NCBI GenBank assembly: GCA_025594325.1
Contig: JANHCV010000002.1
Coordinates: 1,178,001-1,242,000, forward strand
Direction: 5' to 3'
DNA: 64,000 nt
Source of the DNA: Blastocladiella emersonii ATCC 22665
Lineage: Eukaryota; Blastocladiomycota; Blastocladiomycetes; Blastocladiales; Blastocladiaceae
Under the pieces are notes generated by a model. That model searched no databases. It worked only from the letters and a program-made list of their open reading frames with translations, and had not been told where the DNA came from. Both the position numbers and the translations under genes were made by a program. Shown here in pieces: positions 46,247 through 56,603 of this stretch. Numbering within the stretch: position 1 is the stretch's first letter; the number at the start of each line of letters is the position of its first letter.

Positions 46247-47611
46247 TTACAACCTGAACAGCACCCCGTTCCCGCGCGTCGTGCCCGCCACAAGCGCGGA
46301 CCGGATCGGATGAAAGTCGACGGCACCCGCGTCCTCGCCGCCCATGGTCGGAACGACGGGCACGACGCCCGTTGATGCAGTCGAACTGCCGAACGCGGGA
46401 GACGCCCTTGCCGCGCTGCTACCGCTACCCATGGCCGACCCGGCTCGGCGCCCAGCACCCGCAGCTGGCCCTGCGACCCGCCGCCGCGCGGCGGACATGG
46501 CCGATACCGCGGCTGGGAGCTTGGCCGCGATCTGCGCGTTGCGCACGTCGAACACAGCGATTGCACAGCTCGCGTCGCCCGTCGGCGCGGCCACGAGCGT
46601 GCTGCAGGGCGAGATCGATGCGCCGGATCCCATGGTCCGGGCACCGCGTGGAGCAGGGAGCGCGGCGCCGAGCTGCACGACAGGCGACGCGGTGCGCACG
46701 TCCCATAGCTTGACGAGGTCGCCGGCAGCCGTCGTCATGAACAGGTGCGCGGCGCCGGGGGTCGTGCAGAAGGCGGGGTCGATGACGCGGATCGCGTGGA
46801 TCGCGCGGACGGGCGGGTGTCGCGCGAGCGAGGGCGGAATCGCTGTCCTCACCGTCGCATGTGGTGGGAGGAACCGCGCCCCGGGTTTTTCGAGCGTCAC
46901 GCCGGATCTACCACCGCTGGACGCGATCTTGGTCACAATAGTACCCGTGTTAGCGTCGGCGATGCACAAAGTCTTACCCGACGTGGCACAGACGATGAGC
47001 GGGCTCGGCGTCGTATTGCACGCGGCCATGGCCGTGATCTCGTGCGACCCGTCGGGCGCGGCCGCCGACCACACGCGCTTGGTCATGGAAGTTGCGAGCT
47101 GCCGCGGCGCAAGGTCGGCGAGGGCCGCCGAACCGGTCAGCAACTTGCGCTTGTTGGTCCTGCCACCGACCGTATCCGCCGCGGACGTGCGGTATTTGAG
47201 CAGCTCGACGCGGTCGCCCGCGGCGATGAGGAGGAACTTGGAATGGTAGAAGAACTGCGCCGCGGAGACGGTCTCGCCGGCCGAGTACCACTTGGACACG
47301 TTGAGGATGCGCGCGTCCTCGATCGCAGCGGCGGTCAGGGGAGCTGCAGAAGCGCTTGACGGCGTGCGCCACACGGAGACCGTCGACGCCGTGCTTGTCA
47401 CGACCATGGACTCGTTGTACGACCAGGCGACGCCTGTGGCAGCGCCGCCAGGTAGGCGGTGGGTGGCGAGGACGGGGAGCCGCGACACAGCCACACGTTG
47501 TTGCAGTTGAGCCGTGGCCCAGAACTCGGGGTACATGACGGCGTCGCTGTGCGCACCGAGCGGCGACGGGCCCGCGAGGGACAGATGCGCTGTCTGCTGG
47601 TCGCTCTGCAT
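46247..47611 (-). CDS. WD40-type beta-propeller protein, possibly WDR27-like
   Basis: ATG at 47611, TAA 46247..46249, 454 residues in one exon. WD-like blades: GVAWSYNESMVVTSTASTVS then VWRT; FMTTAAGDLVKLWDVRTASP; CAIAVFDVRNAQ; and a final blade with VDFHPIRSALVAGTTRGNG. An Ala/Gly/Ser-rich insert of about 50 residues lies before the last blade. Coding-like sequence in the same frame continues upstream of 47611 (LHAKLELEWCAEASPWTACP) to about 47705, where an AG acceptor and a CTAAAC branch-like word occur, so a 5' exon probably exists and the true protein is longer. The WDR27 idea rests only on overall arrangement and is weak. Confidence 0.65.
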   Translation of the reverse strand: MQSDQQTAHLSLAGPSPLGAHSDAVMYPEFWATAQLQQRVAVSRLPVLATHRLPGGAATGVAWSYNESMVVTSTASTVSVWRTPSSASAAPLTAAAIEDARILNVSKWYSAGETVSAAQFFYHSKFLLIAAGDRVELLKYRTSAADTVGGRTNKRKLLTGSAALADLAPRQLATSMTKRVWSAAAPDGSHEITAMAACNTTPSPLIVCATSGKTLCIADANTGTIVTKIASSGGRSGVTLEKPGARFLPPHATVRTAIPPSLARHPPVRAIHAIRVIDPAFCTTPGAAHLFMTTAAGDLVKLWDVRTASPVVQLGAALPAPRGARTMGSGASISPCSTLVAAPTGDASCAIAVFDVRNAQIAAKLPAAVSAMSAARRRVAGPAAGAGRRAGSAMGSGSSAARASPAFGSSTASTGVVPVVPTMGGEDAGAVDFHPIRSALVAGTTRGNGVLFRL

Positions 47612-48227
47612 GACAAAGCGCCCGCCCGTGGCCGCGCGGGCGACGGGACACGCGGTCCACGGCGACGCCTCGGCGCACCATTCGAGCTCGAGCTTGGCGT
47701 GCAGCGCCTGCGCCGTTTAGTTCTCGTCGTCCTAGTAGTAGTCATATCTACGTCGATGCGCGCTTGGTCTGTGATTGATCGGAACGAGATGTCACGGCTT
47801 CTCGTTCCGCGTCGTCTCTCGCGCACGTTTTACTCTCTCTGTTGTTTTTCGCGGTGCCACAGTCGCGATATGCTGTACAAGACCGCGGCGATGGGCCGGC
47901 CACCCATTCACCGCGTGAGTTGACCCAGTACACGAGCTGATATTCGGTCAAGTATCACTCACATGAGTGGCGCAACGCGTCCTTGGATGCGACTTTAACC
48001 GTGGCGGTCGCCAATCCGATCATCAAAGCTTCGCCGTCGACGTCAATGTCATGAGCCGACATCACCTCACTCACTAACCAGCAGTGAGGGCGCAGAAACG
48101 ACTCAACGACGATGTCGCCGCGTTCCCTTTTTGTACGCAAGTTTAAACCCCTCGCTCCGGGTCGCATGAACACATCTATTGAACTAGAATGATCGGAAAG
48201 AATAAGCTAGCGATTCTACTACGACTT
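47612..48227. other. Intergenic region with 5' flank of the WD40 gene
   Basis: May contain the first exon of the WD40 gene. Holds the recurrent 13-base word at 47968..47980. GC content drops towards the low-GC orphan gene. Confidence 0.4.
47968..47980 (+). promoter_or_regulatory. Recurrent 13-base word TGGCGCAACGCGT
   Basis: Exact copy, 357 bases upstream of the WD40 gene ATG; extended similarity with the copy at 43358. Confidence 0.35.
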
Positions 48228-49799
48228 TCACAGCTTAGGAAGCTGTGCCGCCGCATTTTTCAATGGTGCAAGTCGCCTGAGCTCGACGAGATTCAGTCTG
48301 CACATGCCACCGGTCTGTGCGAGCTGATGAACCTGCTCGATGGTAAAGCAATCATCGAGAGAGCCAGCAGGCAAGTCACCGGTGAGGTCGGTCACGAACA
48401 TGAATCGGAACTCGAGGACTATGAAGACAAGCATCGCGTGATGACGAACTAGGATTGAGAACATCAGCTTGGGCACTCCGTGTTCCCTGTCCCAAGCAGG
48501 ACAGCTGGCTTCGCGATGAAACTGAGAATCCCACCCATAGCTCTCGTAAACCTGACCTTTTGTGATGCCTAAGATCGTTTGTGAGCCGCTGACACTCTTC
48601 TGCGCTGCGAGGAACGGCACCAACAAGCCTTGTCCCACGCGTCCAAGTATGACTGCGAGCGGTGAGGGCACTCTTCGAAATGACCTTGAATCCTGCCTTC
48701 GAATTTGTCACCGAAGATAAGACGCGCAGCAACCACGACAGCCGGCAGCGCCGTTCTCGCGAGCAACGGCGACAGCTCTCTTGCCAAGTTGCGGCCGTGC
48801 GAGCACAACTCCGACTCGACGCGCAGAGCAAAAACCGTACTCGGGGTCCACCATTCGGGCACGTCGGACATGGCGCCAAGTTGAGTCGCGACGATGGAAA
48901 AAGCCTCTAGAAGCACCTCGTCTGTAATGCGCGGCTCTCCGGACAGTTTTACCATGTACTCGGCGCTTATAAACGTGCTGATAAACTCGTGAAAATAGAA
49001 CCCCTTGGAAGACTCAAAGGTTGCTGCGATTCGCGCGATCAAGTTGGTAGAGGCGGTCCACTGGACAATTTTCCAAAGGTATTTAAGCGTTGAGTGTTCC
49101 CAAATGAGTCCACTGGCAAAGGCTAGATAGCGGGCGTGGGCTTGGGTCAGTCGCTTCAGGCAGAGCACGGTTGCGCAGCCGCACGATACGCACTCCCAAC
49201 AAGGATATCGTCCAACATAGCGGGCGGGAGGACCGGACGGAGCGCATTGAATACAGAAAAGAATTGGGTAGAAAATCCAGAACCGAGGATCCGGCCAAGG
49301 TCAGCGGGCAGCAACAGCCTGTGGGCGAGGAGAGGGGCAAGTGTATCATCAACCGGTAGCTGCGGTCGTGCAGCTGGGCGTGTGCACGAGAGCTTGCGCA
49401 AGCGAAAATGGCTCGGAAGGGAACATCCACTTTCGCGCTGAGGGCGGAAAACTCCTCGGCGACAGAAGTAGAGCATTCGGCGGAGACAAGTTGATCCTTG
49501 AGCTCGAAAGTGGCGCAGGCAATCACGTCCTCGCCATCCACTTTCATGCCAGACGGCGTCTCCGATTCGGGGCCCTGACCGGATGGTGGTTTCCCGAGTC
49601 GGAGAAGTTCGCGCGTCGTCCAAACCGACAAGACTAGGTTGTCGCGTGCAAGCAAATTCAGCCTGCCCGAAGCGGCCGCAATCGCGGAGCGGGACTGAGA
49701 GAGCTGGACCACCATGGCGGCCAACTCGGTCGGGAGGGCGGTAAATGTCGGCTCGCGCATCGAAAATGGTTCTTCATCTGATTGCATAGAGTGTATCAT
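48228..49799 (-). pseudogene. Low-GC orphan, F-box-like N-terminus, frame broken three times
   Basis: ATG at 49799 opens a frame with TALPTELAAMVVQLSQSRSA followed by LLARDNLVLSVWTTRELL, similar to the start of many fungal F-box proteins. Coding-like sequence continues to a TGA at 48228..48230 but shifts frame at three points: near 49361 (after HDRSYR), near 49170 (before CLKRLTQAHARYLAFASG) and near 48670 (before AVILGRVGQGLLVPFLAAQK). Each shift is one missing base next to a short G or C run. Base composition is far less GC-rich than in the rest of the window. The body looks like an all-helical or leucine-rich protein of about 520 residues; no domain is recognised. It is either a decaying lineage-specific gene or a gene hit by sequencing deletions. 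Confidence 0.5.
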
Positions 49800-50030
49800 T
49801 GAAAGCAGTTACATGGGAGCGGTGATGCCTTGCACTCGAGAGAAGCGGTGGGTCGCGGCCAGCCCAACTGCCACACCCACCGCTGGCGCAAGTGCGCCGC
49901 AAAACTGTCTCTCACCCCTGTGGCGCGACGCGACGCGTCTGCTCAAGCCTCGCGCGCTCGTTGCTGTCGACCCCTCACATCCATTGAGCTAGCACACCCA
50001 TGCAACCTGTACTCCACGCATTGCACTACC

Positions 50031-53000
50031 ATGGATCTTGACCTCGAGCTCATGTACGCGCGTCAACCGCCTGCCGAGAGACTTCGCTCACGCCTTCTTC
50101 GTCGCGTAGCCAATCCATCGGCTTCACGCCCACCGTGCCCGTCGTCTTCGCCTCGGCGTCCTCGGTCGTGTACGCGTCGAGCAACGCGCTCGTCTACTAC
50201 AACCTCCTGGCCGAGCCCACCGACAGCGATGCGCGGTCGCTCGTCGTGATCGCGGACGCGCCTATTACGGCGCTCGCCGGTGTTCCCGTCGCCGACGCCG
50301 TGTCCGATGTCCGGAGGCGCAAGCGCAGCGGCACACGGCAGGGGAGTGCGGGAGCCGGCATCCCTGGACTCGCCGGCGGACCAGGCAAGTGGGTCGAGCC
50401 CGGCGAGGCCGACGCAGGGAACGAGGAGGAAGAGCGGGACGGGGATGCCGACGAGGTGATGCTCGCGTACGCCGAGCTCGGGTCGACGGCGATCCACCTG
50501 CTCGGCCCGATGCCGCAGGCGGTTCCGCTCGGACAGTGTGTCCAGCGTGGTACGAGCGACTTCGCACCCCGCTTCGCTCGAGACCAGAAGCTTACTGCTC
50601 GCATGTGTAGACACCACGGACATGGGCGTCGCCGCGCTCGCATTCGCCCCGCGCGCCTCGTCCCGCTCGCCGTGGCTGCTGATCAGCATCAACGACCTGC
50701 CGTCCATGACCATGACGCTGTGGGACGCCGGGTCGCGCACCGTTCTCGCGTCGCTGTCCGGCGCGCTCTCGTCGGTCCCGCGGTGGCTGTCGGCCGCGCC
50801 ACCGCCGAACCATCCGTCCGTCACGGGCATCCTCGCGCCCGCCAACCCCAGCGGCGAGGGTGAGGAGGACGACGACCCGGCGGCGAGCGCATGGACGTCG
50901 CTCCGGTTCGCCGCCGCGAGCGACGACGACGTGACGCTGTTCCACCTCGAGGACACGTTCCGCGGGCCTCGCCTCCTCGTGGCCGCGGCGACGGATCGGT
51001 TCTGGCTGCCCGGCGAGTTCCCGGGGATCGACGACGCGCCCGCACGCGTCTCGGGCGTCCCCGCGTGGTGCGGCCGCGAAGCCGTCATGGTGCCAGCGGC
51101 CGACGGGTCCGCCGTGTTTCGCGTCCAGCACCCGGGCGCCGACGATGCGGCGGCAGGGCACGCGGCGGTCCAGCTCGCGTGGTCGGCCAAGTCGTCGCCG
51201 CCGCTCACAAGCGTGTTCGAGGGCGCCACGGCGGTCCGCGCCGTAGTTTCGGCTGACGCGGCCGCAGGCGGCGCGCCGACCGACGCGCAGGTCCTCGTTC
51301 TCGACAGCGGCGACGTGTGCTGGGCCCGTGGCACCGCGTTCCCGCCGTCCGACTCGACCACCGACTCGAGCGACGAGCCGCTCATCCTCGCCCGCGTCCC
51401 GGCTCCCAGCGACGCGCCGAGCGGCGGCAGTGGAACCGTGCACGCGGTCGTCGGCCCGCGCGGCCGCTACGTCGCCGTAGCCCGCGGCGACCGTGCGTGG
51501 GTCGTCGAGACGCCCGAGGCCGTGTTCGGCCCACAAGCGCAACAGCCGCAGGACGAGATTCCGGGTCTGCCCAAGACGGCGTCGACGCTCGCCCTCGAGT
51601 CCGACTTGGGTGTCGCTGGCGAGCAGCCTCCTGCTGACACGACGCAGGACCCGGAGAGCCTCATCCACCCGCTCACGCACTTCCTCATCCCGGCAGGGTC
51701 CGCCGAGAGCAAGCCCATCTCCGTGTCCGTGTTCCGCGACTCGCAGCGCGCCGTGGTCGCGTCGCGCGACGGGACGTTTGCCGCGCTGGACGTGGCCGCG
51801 GCCGTGGACGGCGAGCTTGGGCCCGACGGCGTAGCGGCGCTCGCTCCCGTCAAGCTGCCGAGCGGGACGATGGGCGCGGTGCGGTCCGTGACGTGCCTCG
51901 CGGGCAGCCAGATGATGGTTATCGCGTGCGACCGCGGGCTGCACCTCGTCGAGTGGACCGAGGACGCGGGGCTCGTCCAGCTCGCGACGCTCGAGCTGCC
52001 GCGCGCGCCGATCAAGGTACGCTCTGCCACGCGTGGTTCGAAAGAGCGGAACTAAACTAACTCGGAAGTGTAGATTGACATCCAGTACGCGTGCCGCCTC
52101 ATGTACGTCGTCCTCGAGCCGCCGACCCAGCCCACGTCGATCCCGCGGTCGACCTCGCCCGAACCCGCTCATCGGCAAGCGCCGCCGCACCGCCGCGGCG
52201 CAGCACCTTTGCCATCCGGTCCCATCGCTCCCCCCGACAAGACCGACCGCCACGGCCTCTCGTCCTCGGGCTCGCGCGCCGCGCACATGAACGCGTCGCT
52301 GTGGGTCGTGAACCTCGACACGTTCGCGCGGCACGCGCTGGTGACGGTCGACCTTCCCGTGGTCGACGCCATGTGGGACTCGGCCAACGACGCGCACGTC
52401 TCGCTGCTCGTCCTGGCGCGCGAGCCGGCGCCGGCAGCCGTCGGCGGGGCGGCCCCGGGCAGCGTGCTGTACGTGTTCAACGTGGCGCGCGAGGTCGGCG
52501 ATGCGGGCGCCAGCGACACCACCGAGTCCGGCGGTAAACCCGCAACGACATCCACAGCGTCGCGCAACGCCAGCGTCTCCGCCGCCAGCGCGCTCGCGTC
52601 CGCGACCGTCGGCGCGGTGCTGCGGATCCCGGACACGGTGCTAGCGTTCGCCATGGCGCCCGCGGCGCCGGGCGCGCCGTCGCGCCTCGCGTGCTGCCTG
52701 ACGGCCGACTACTCGTTCAAGGTATACAGCGTGACGCCGTCGGGTCCCGCGACGGGCGGCGCGACGGCGGGCGGTGCCGCAATCGCCGCGTTCGTGACGA
52801 GCGCGCACAACAAACTCGCGGGCCTGCAGCTCGTTCCGTACGCGGGCACCGCACTCGTGTCGACGTCCGCGGACGGCGTCGTCAGCGTGCGGTCAATCCG
52901 CGACCTCGACCGCGCGACGCGCGTGCTCGCGCACGATGGGACGCTCGGCGGGACGCGCGCGGTCGCGTGCTGCGCGGCGGGGATCGTCACGGTCGGCGCC

Positions 53001-56000
53001 GACCGCGTCGTGCGCGTGTGGCGGTGGCGCGTGCCGGCGGCCAGCGATGAGAATGGGGGCGGCGGGCCGATCAAGCTGCCCGAGGAGTGGGCCGAGCGGA
53101 TGCGCCGGCAGAGCGCCGACGCACAGGCCCGGCGCGCTGCGGCTGCCGCGGGGTCGGGCGGCGACCGCGGGGCCGAGGAAGCCGCAGCGGCCGCGCTCCG
53201 GTCGCGTCTCTCCGACCTCGCCGCGTCCCTGTCGGCCGTGATCGCCGAAAACGCGGCGGCGCCGTCGGCCGAGCAGCTCGCGCCGCCGGACCTCCTAGTG
53301 AACGCGCACCATGCCGCGGCGCTGTACGAGCAAGGTGCGCGCGAGGTGGCCGAGGCGCGTACGCGTGTGCTGTCGCTGAACGCGGACCGCGAGCAGGAGA
53401 TTGCCGCCATCAAGCGCGAGTGCTGGGACCCGATGGCGGTGCCCGGCAAGGTGCTCGAAGCGCTCACGCCCGGGATCGACCTGCGCGTCGCCAACTACCC
53501 GCTGCGCAACGCCGACAAGCGCGCGAAACGCGCGCGGAACCGCGTCTGGATCATGCGCAAGCTGCAGATTGCCGTCGCCGCCAAGGTGCCCGCGGCCGCC
53601 CCGCTCGCGATCGCGGGGTCCGAGGTGCTCGCGAGCGCCGGGCTGCCGGATCCGGCGAGTATGGGCGGTGCCGACGAGGCCGAGGGGGACGCTGACGAGG
53701 ACGCGTCCGCTGCGGCCGCTGCCCCGGCGTCCAACGCCAACGCGGCGACGACGTGGACTCCGCTCCTGTTCCCGGCAGGCGACCTGGTGACCAACGAGCG
53801 GCGGCGGATGCAGATCGTGATGCTGGAAGCGCACGTCGAGGACCTGCAGACCAAGTACAACGCGCGGTTCGAGGCGCAGTTGGCGGCCAAGGGCGAGGCC
53901 ATGGCCAAGATCAGCGAGCGGTACGACCGGATGCGCGGGATCCTCGAGGAGCTCGGGTGCGCGGTGCCCGACTCGCTGGGCGCCGTGGAGCTCGGCGACG
54001 GCGAGGTGCCCGACCGCGTGCTCGCCGTGACGGACGCGGAGCTCGCGCACGTGCCCAAGTACCTGAGCGAGGAGGAGGAGGCGCGGCTCGCCGAGCAGAA
54101 GCGCGCCGAGGCCGAGCGCCAGCGCAACGCGGCCGACGACGGGCGCGCGCGCGCCCTCGACGTGATGATGGGCGGGACCCTCGTGCGCGAGGAGCGCGCC
54201 ACGGCGCCGTCGGCGATCCCGAAACCCGAGGTCCTCGAGACGGGCAAGCCGAAGGCCGACTGGACCGAGGACGACAAGCGCGCGGTCAAGGAGTACGAGA
54301 AGCGCGTGGCGACGCTGCGCGAGGAGCAGGAGAAGGCGCGCAAGGCGCTCGAGACGGAGCTGCGCAAGCTCGAGGCCAGCGTCGACGAGCTCCGCGCCGC
54401 GTTCGACGCCCAGCTCCAGGCGCTGCTCGACGACAAGCTCGCGACCGACGCCGATATCCACATGGCCGCGCTCCGCGCTCTCACGCTCGTCCGGTGCATG
54501 GTTGCGACCCGCAACGACGTGCAGGCGCTCGAGGAGCTCAAGCGTACCATGGCCGCGACCAAGGCGCGCCGGCTCGCGGCCGTCGAGGAGCTGCCCGATA
54601 TCAAGGCCGCAGCCGAGGCGCAGAAGGAGGTGTACGAGCAGCTCGCGAAAAAGGACAAGGAGATCGAGCGGCTCGTCAAGCGCGAGTTCACAGCGGGCGG
54701 CGGCGGGGGCGGCGGTGGTGGCGCGGCAGCAGCAACGGCGACCGTCACGGGCGGGGCCATGGGTGCAGCGCTCACGGCGGGCCCAGGCGCAGCCGGCCCA
54801 GCTATCCTCGTCGCGGCCAGTGGCGCCGGAGCAGGTGCCACAGGCGGCCAAGCGCTGGGCGTGCCCATGGAGACGGTGTGGAAGCTGTTCCGGCGGCGGT
54901 ACACGGCCGAGGACGGTTCCGTGGCGGTCGCGGCGCTGCCCGAGCGCGACTTTGTCGCCGGGTTCACGGCGGCGCAGTGGGCGACGCTCAATGAGCTGCG
55001 TCTGCGCAAGATCCAGGTGGAGCAGGAGATCAAGGTGGCGCTCAACAAGCTGCGGCACACGCAGCGCATGGCCGAGGCGCTGGTCAACGAGTCGGAGCAC
55101 CTGCGGCGCGAGTACGAGGCGGTGGCGCGGGCCATGACGGAGCTCGAGCAGCACATGCTGGCGGCGCGGTTCGACGCGGTCGACCTGTGGGCGCTCAAGC
55201 AGGGGCAGGTCGAGGTGCCGCCGGCGCCCGTGGTGACCGACTACTCGCAGGCGGTGCTGATCCACCGGCGGCAGGTCGAGGAGCTGAACGCGGCGATCGG
55301 CGGGCTCGGTAAGACCAAGCTCGAGGCGCTGCGCGAGATGCGCAACTACCGGCGCGGGATCCTGGCGCTCGAGTGGGAGACGCGCGTGCTCGAGTTCCAG
55401 GCGCACGACGTGCACCTCAAAACCCGCGACATCCAGCTCCTCCGCGTCACCAAGCACATGCAGGAGTACCTGCGGTCGGGCGACGACGCGGCCGCCGCCG
55501 CCCTCACGGGCACGCTCGAGCGCCAGCTCGAGTACACGGACCAGGCGTTTGCCCACAAGCTCGACGAGCGCAAGCGCGCGGCCCGCGCCGTCAAGGCGCA
55601 GCTCCGCGCCAAGCAGGAGGCCAACGCCGAGCTCGCCGAGGAGGTGGCGCGCCTGCGCCAGGTCGTCGACGCGCGCGAGCGGATCCACGCGCTGCACAAC
55701 GGGCGCGCCACGGCGGGTGGGTCGCTCAACAACAGCGGGAACAGCAGCGCGGGGGGCGTTGGCGGGATGGTCGCCCCCGCGACCCCGCCCACGGCGCCTC
55801 GCCCGGGTACGCGGCTTGCGCCGATCCGCCGCGGGGGCGGTACGAGCGGCACCGATGACGCGCACGGGCCCATCCCGCCGCGGTCGTCCAAGCCGCCGCG
55901 GCCGAGCAAGCTCAACCCGGTGCTGGCCGACATTGCGCAGCGGCGGCAGCTGGTCGACCTGGCGCGCGCGCAGGCGCAGGACATCTCGGTGCTGTCCAAC

Positions 56001-56213
56001 GAGGTGCAGCGGTGGCGGCTCAAGACGTACCCGGCGTTCCCGGCGATCCCGCAGCCCGTCAGCACCGGGTCTGCGGCGCCCCTGCCGACCCCGGGTGGAT
56101 CGCGAGTGCCGACTGCGGCGACGGCGCCGACGCTCGCGCGGGCCGGGTCGGTCCCGATCGCGCCCCCAGCGCCGCTCCCGCCGGTCGCCGAGGACGCGAG
56201 CGTGGCCGAGTGA
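50031..56213 (+). CDS. CFAP43: Cilia- and flagella-associated protein of the CFAP43 type
   Basis: ATG 50031; introns 50054..50109, 50550..50610 and 52017..52073 all in phase; TGA 56211..56213; about 2002 residues. The N-terminal half (to about residue 1020) is beta-propeller-like: PVVFASASSVVYASSNALVY, ALAFAPRASSRSPWLLIS, TMTLWDAGSRTVLASLSG, CRLMYVVLEPP. The C-terminal half is coiled coil: CWDPMAVPGKVLEAL, EAHVEDLQTKYNARFEAQL, DLWALKQGQVEVPP, VTDYSQAVLIHRRQVEELNA and KTRDIQLLRVTKHMQEYL, in the order seen in CFAP43, the partner of CFAP44 in the tether of inner dynein arm f. Gly- and Ala-rich linkers make it longer than the animal protein (about 1660). CFAP44 itself is the main alternative. Presence implies a motile flagellum. 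Confidence 0.72.
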
Positions 56214-56603
56214 TTGTGGCGAGCAAGACTGAGTTCATACAAGCATGATCCATTATATTTTTGCGAGGTTGAGAGCAGGCGAGCCGACGCGTCGTTGACC
56301 AGGACCAAGACCGCGCCACCCGGCCGATCGTAAGTGGCGGTGACATCACTTGCGTGTTGAAAACGATGAAATCGCGTTTCAGCCTCCGGCCTGCAGACCT
56401 CCCGGTCACGTTTATATGAGGGAAGTGGCGGGCGCCGGTGGTCTGCAGGCCAAAACGCGCCAGAACGGGGCGGTTCCGCAGGCGGGAGACGGGCGCGGCG
56501 GGGCGAATCAACATCGGCGGCCCGCGCGCGATAAAGCGGCCGCGACCCCGCGCCGCCGACCCGCGCTCCCGCCGCCGCACCCACGGATCCTCGCTCATCC
56601 ACC
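56214..56603. promoter_or_regulatory. Intergenic region and promoter of aconitase
   Basis: 390 bases. TTTATATGAG at 56410 and GATAAAG at 56530 are candidate TATA-like words; neither is decisive. No gene seen. Confidence 0.4.

Noticed and set aside
53295-55865. Antisense open frame of about 850 codons opposite CFAP43
   Set aside because: Shadow of the coiled-coil coding strand; composition is Arg/Leu/His-rich with no domain.
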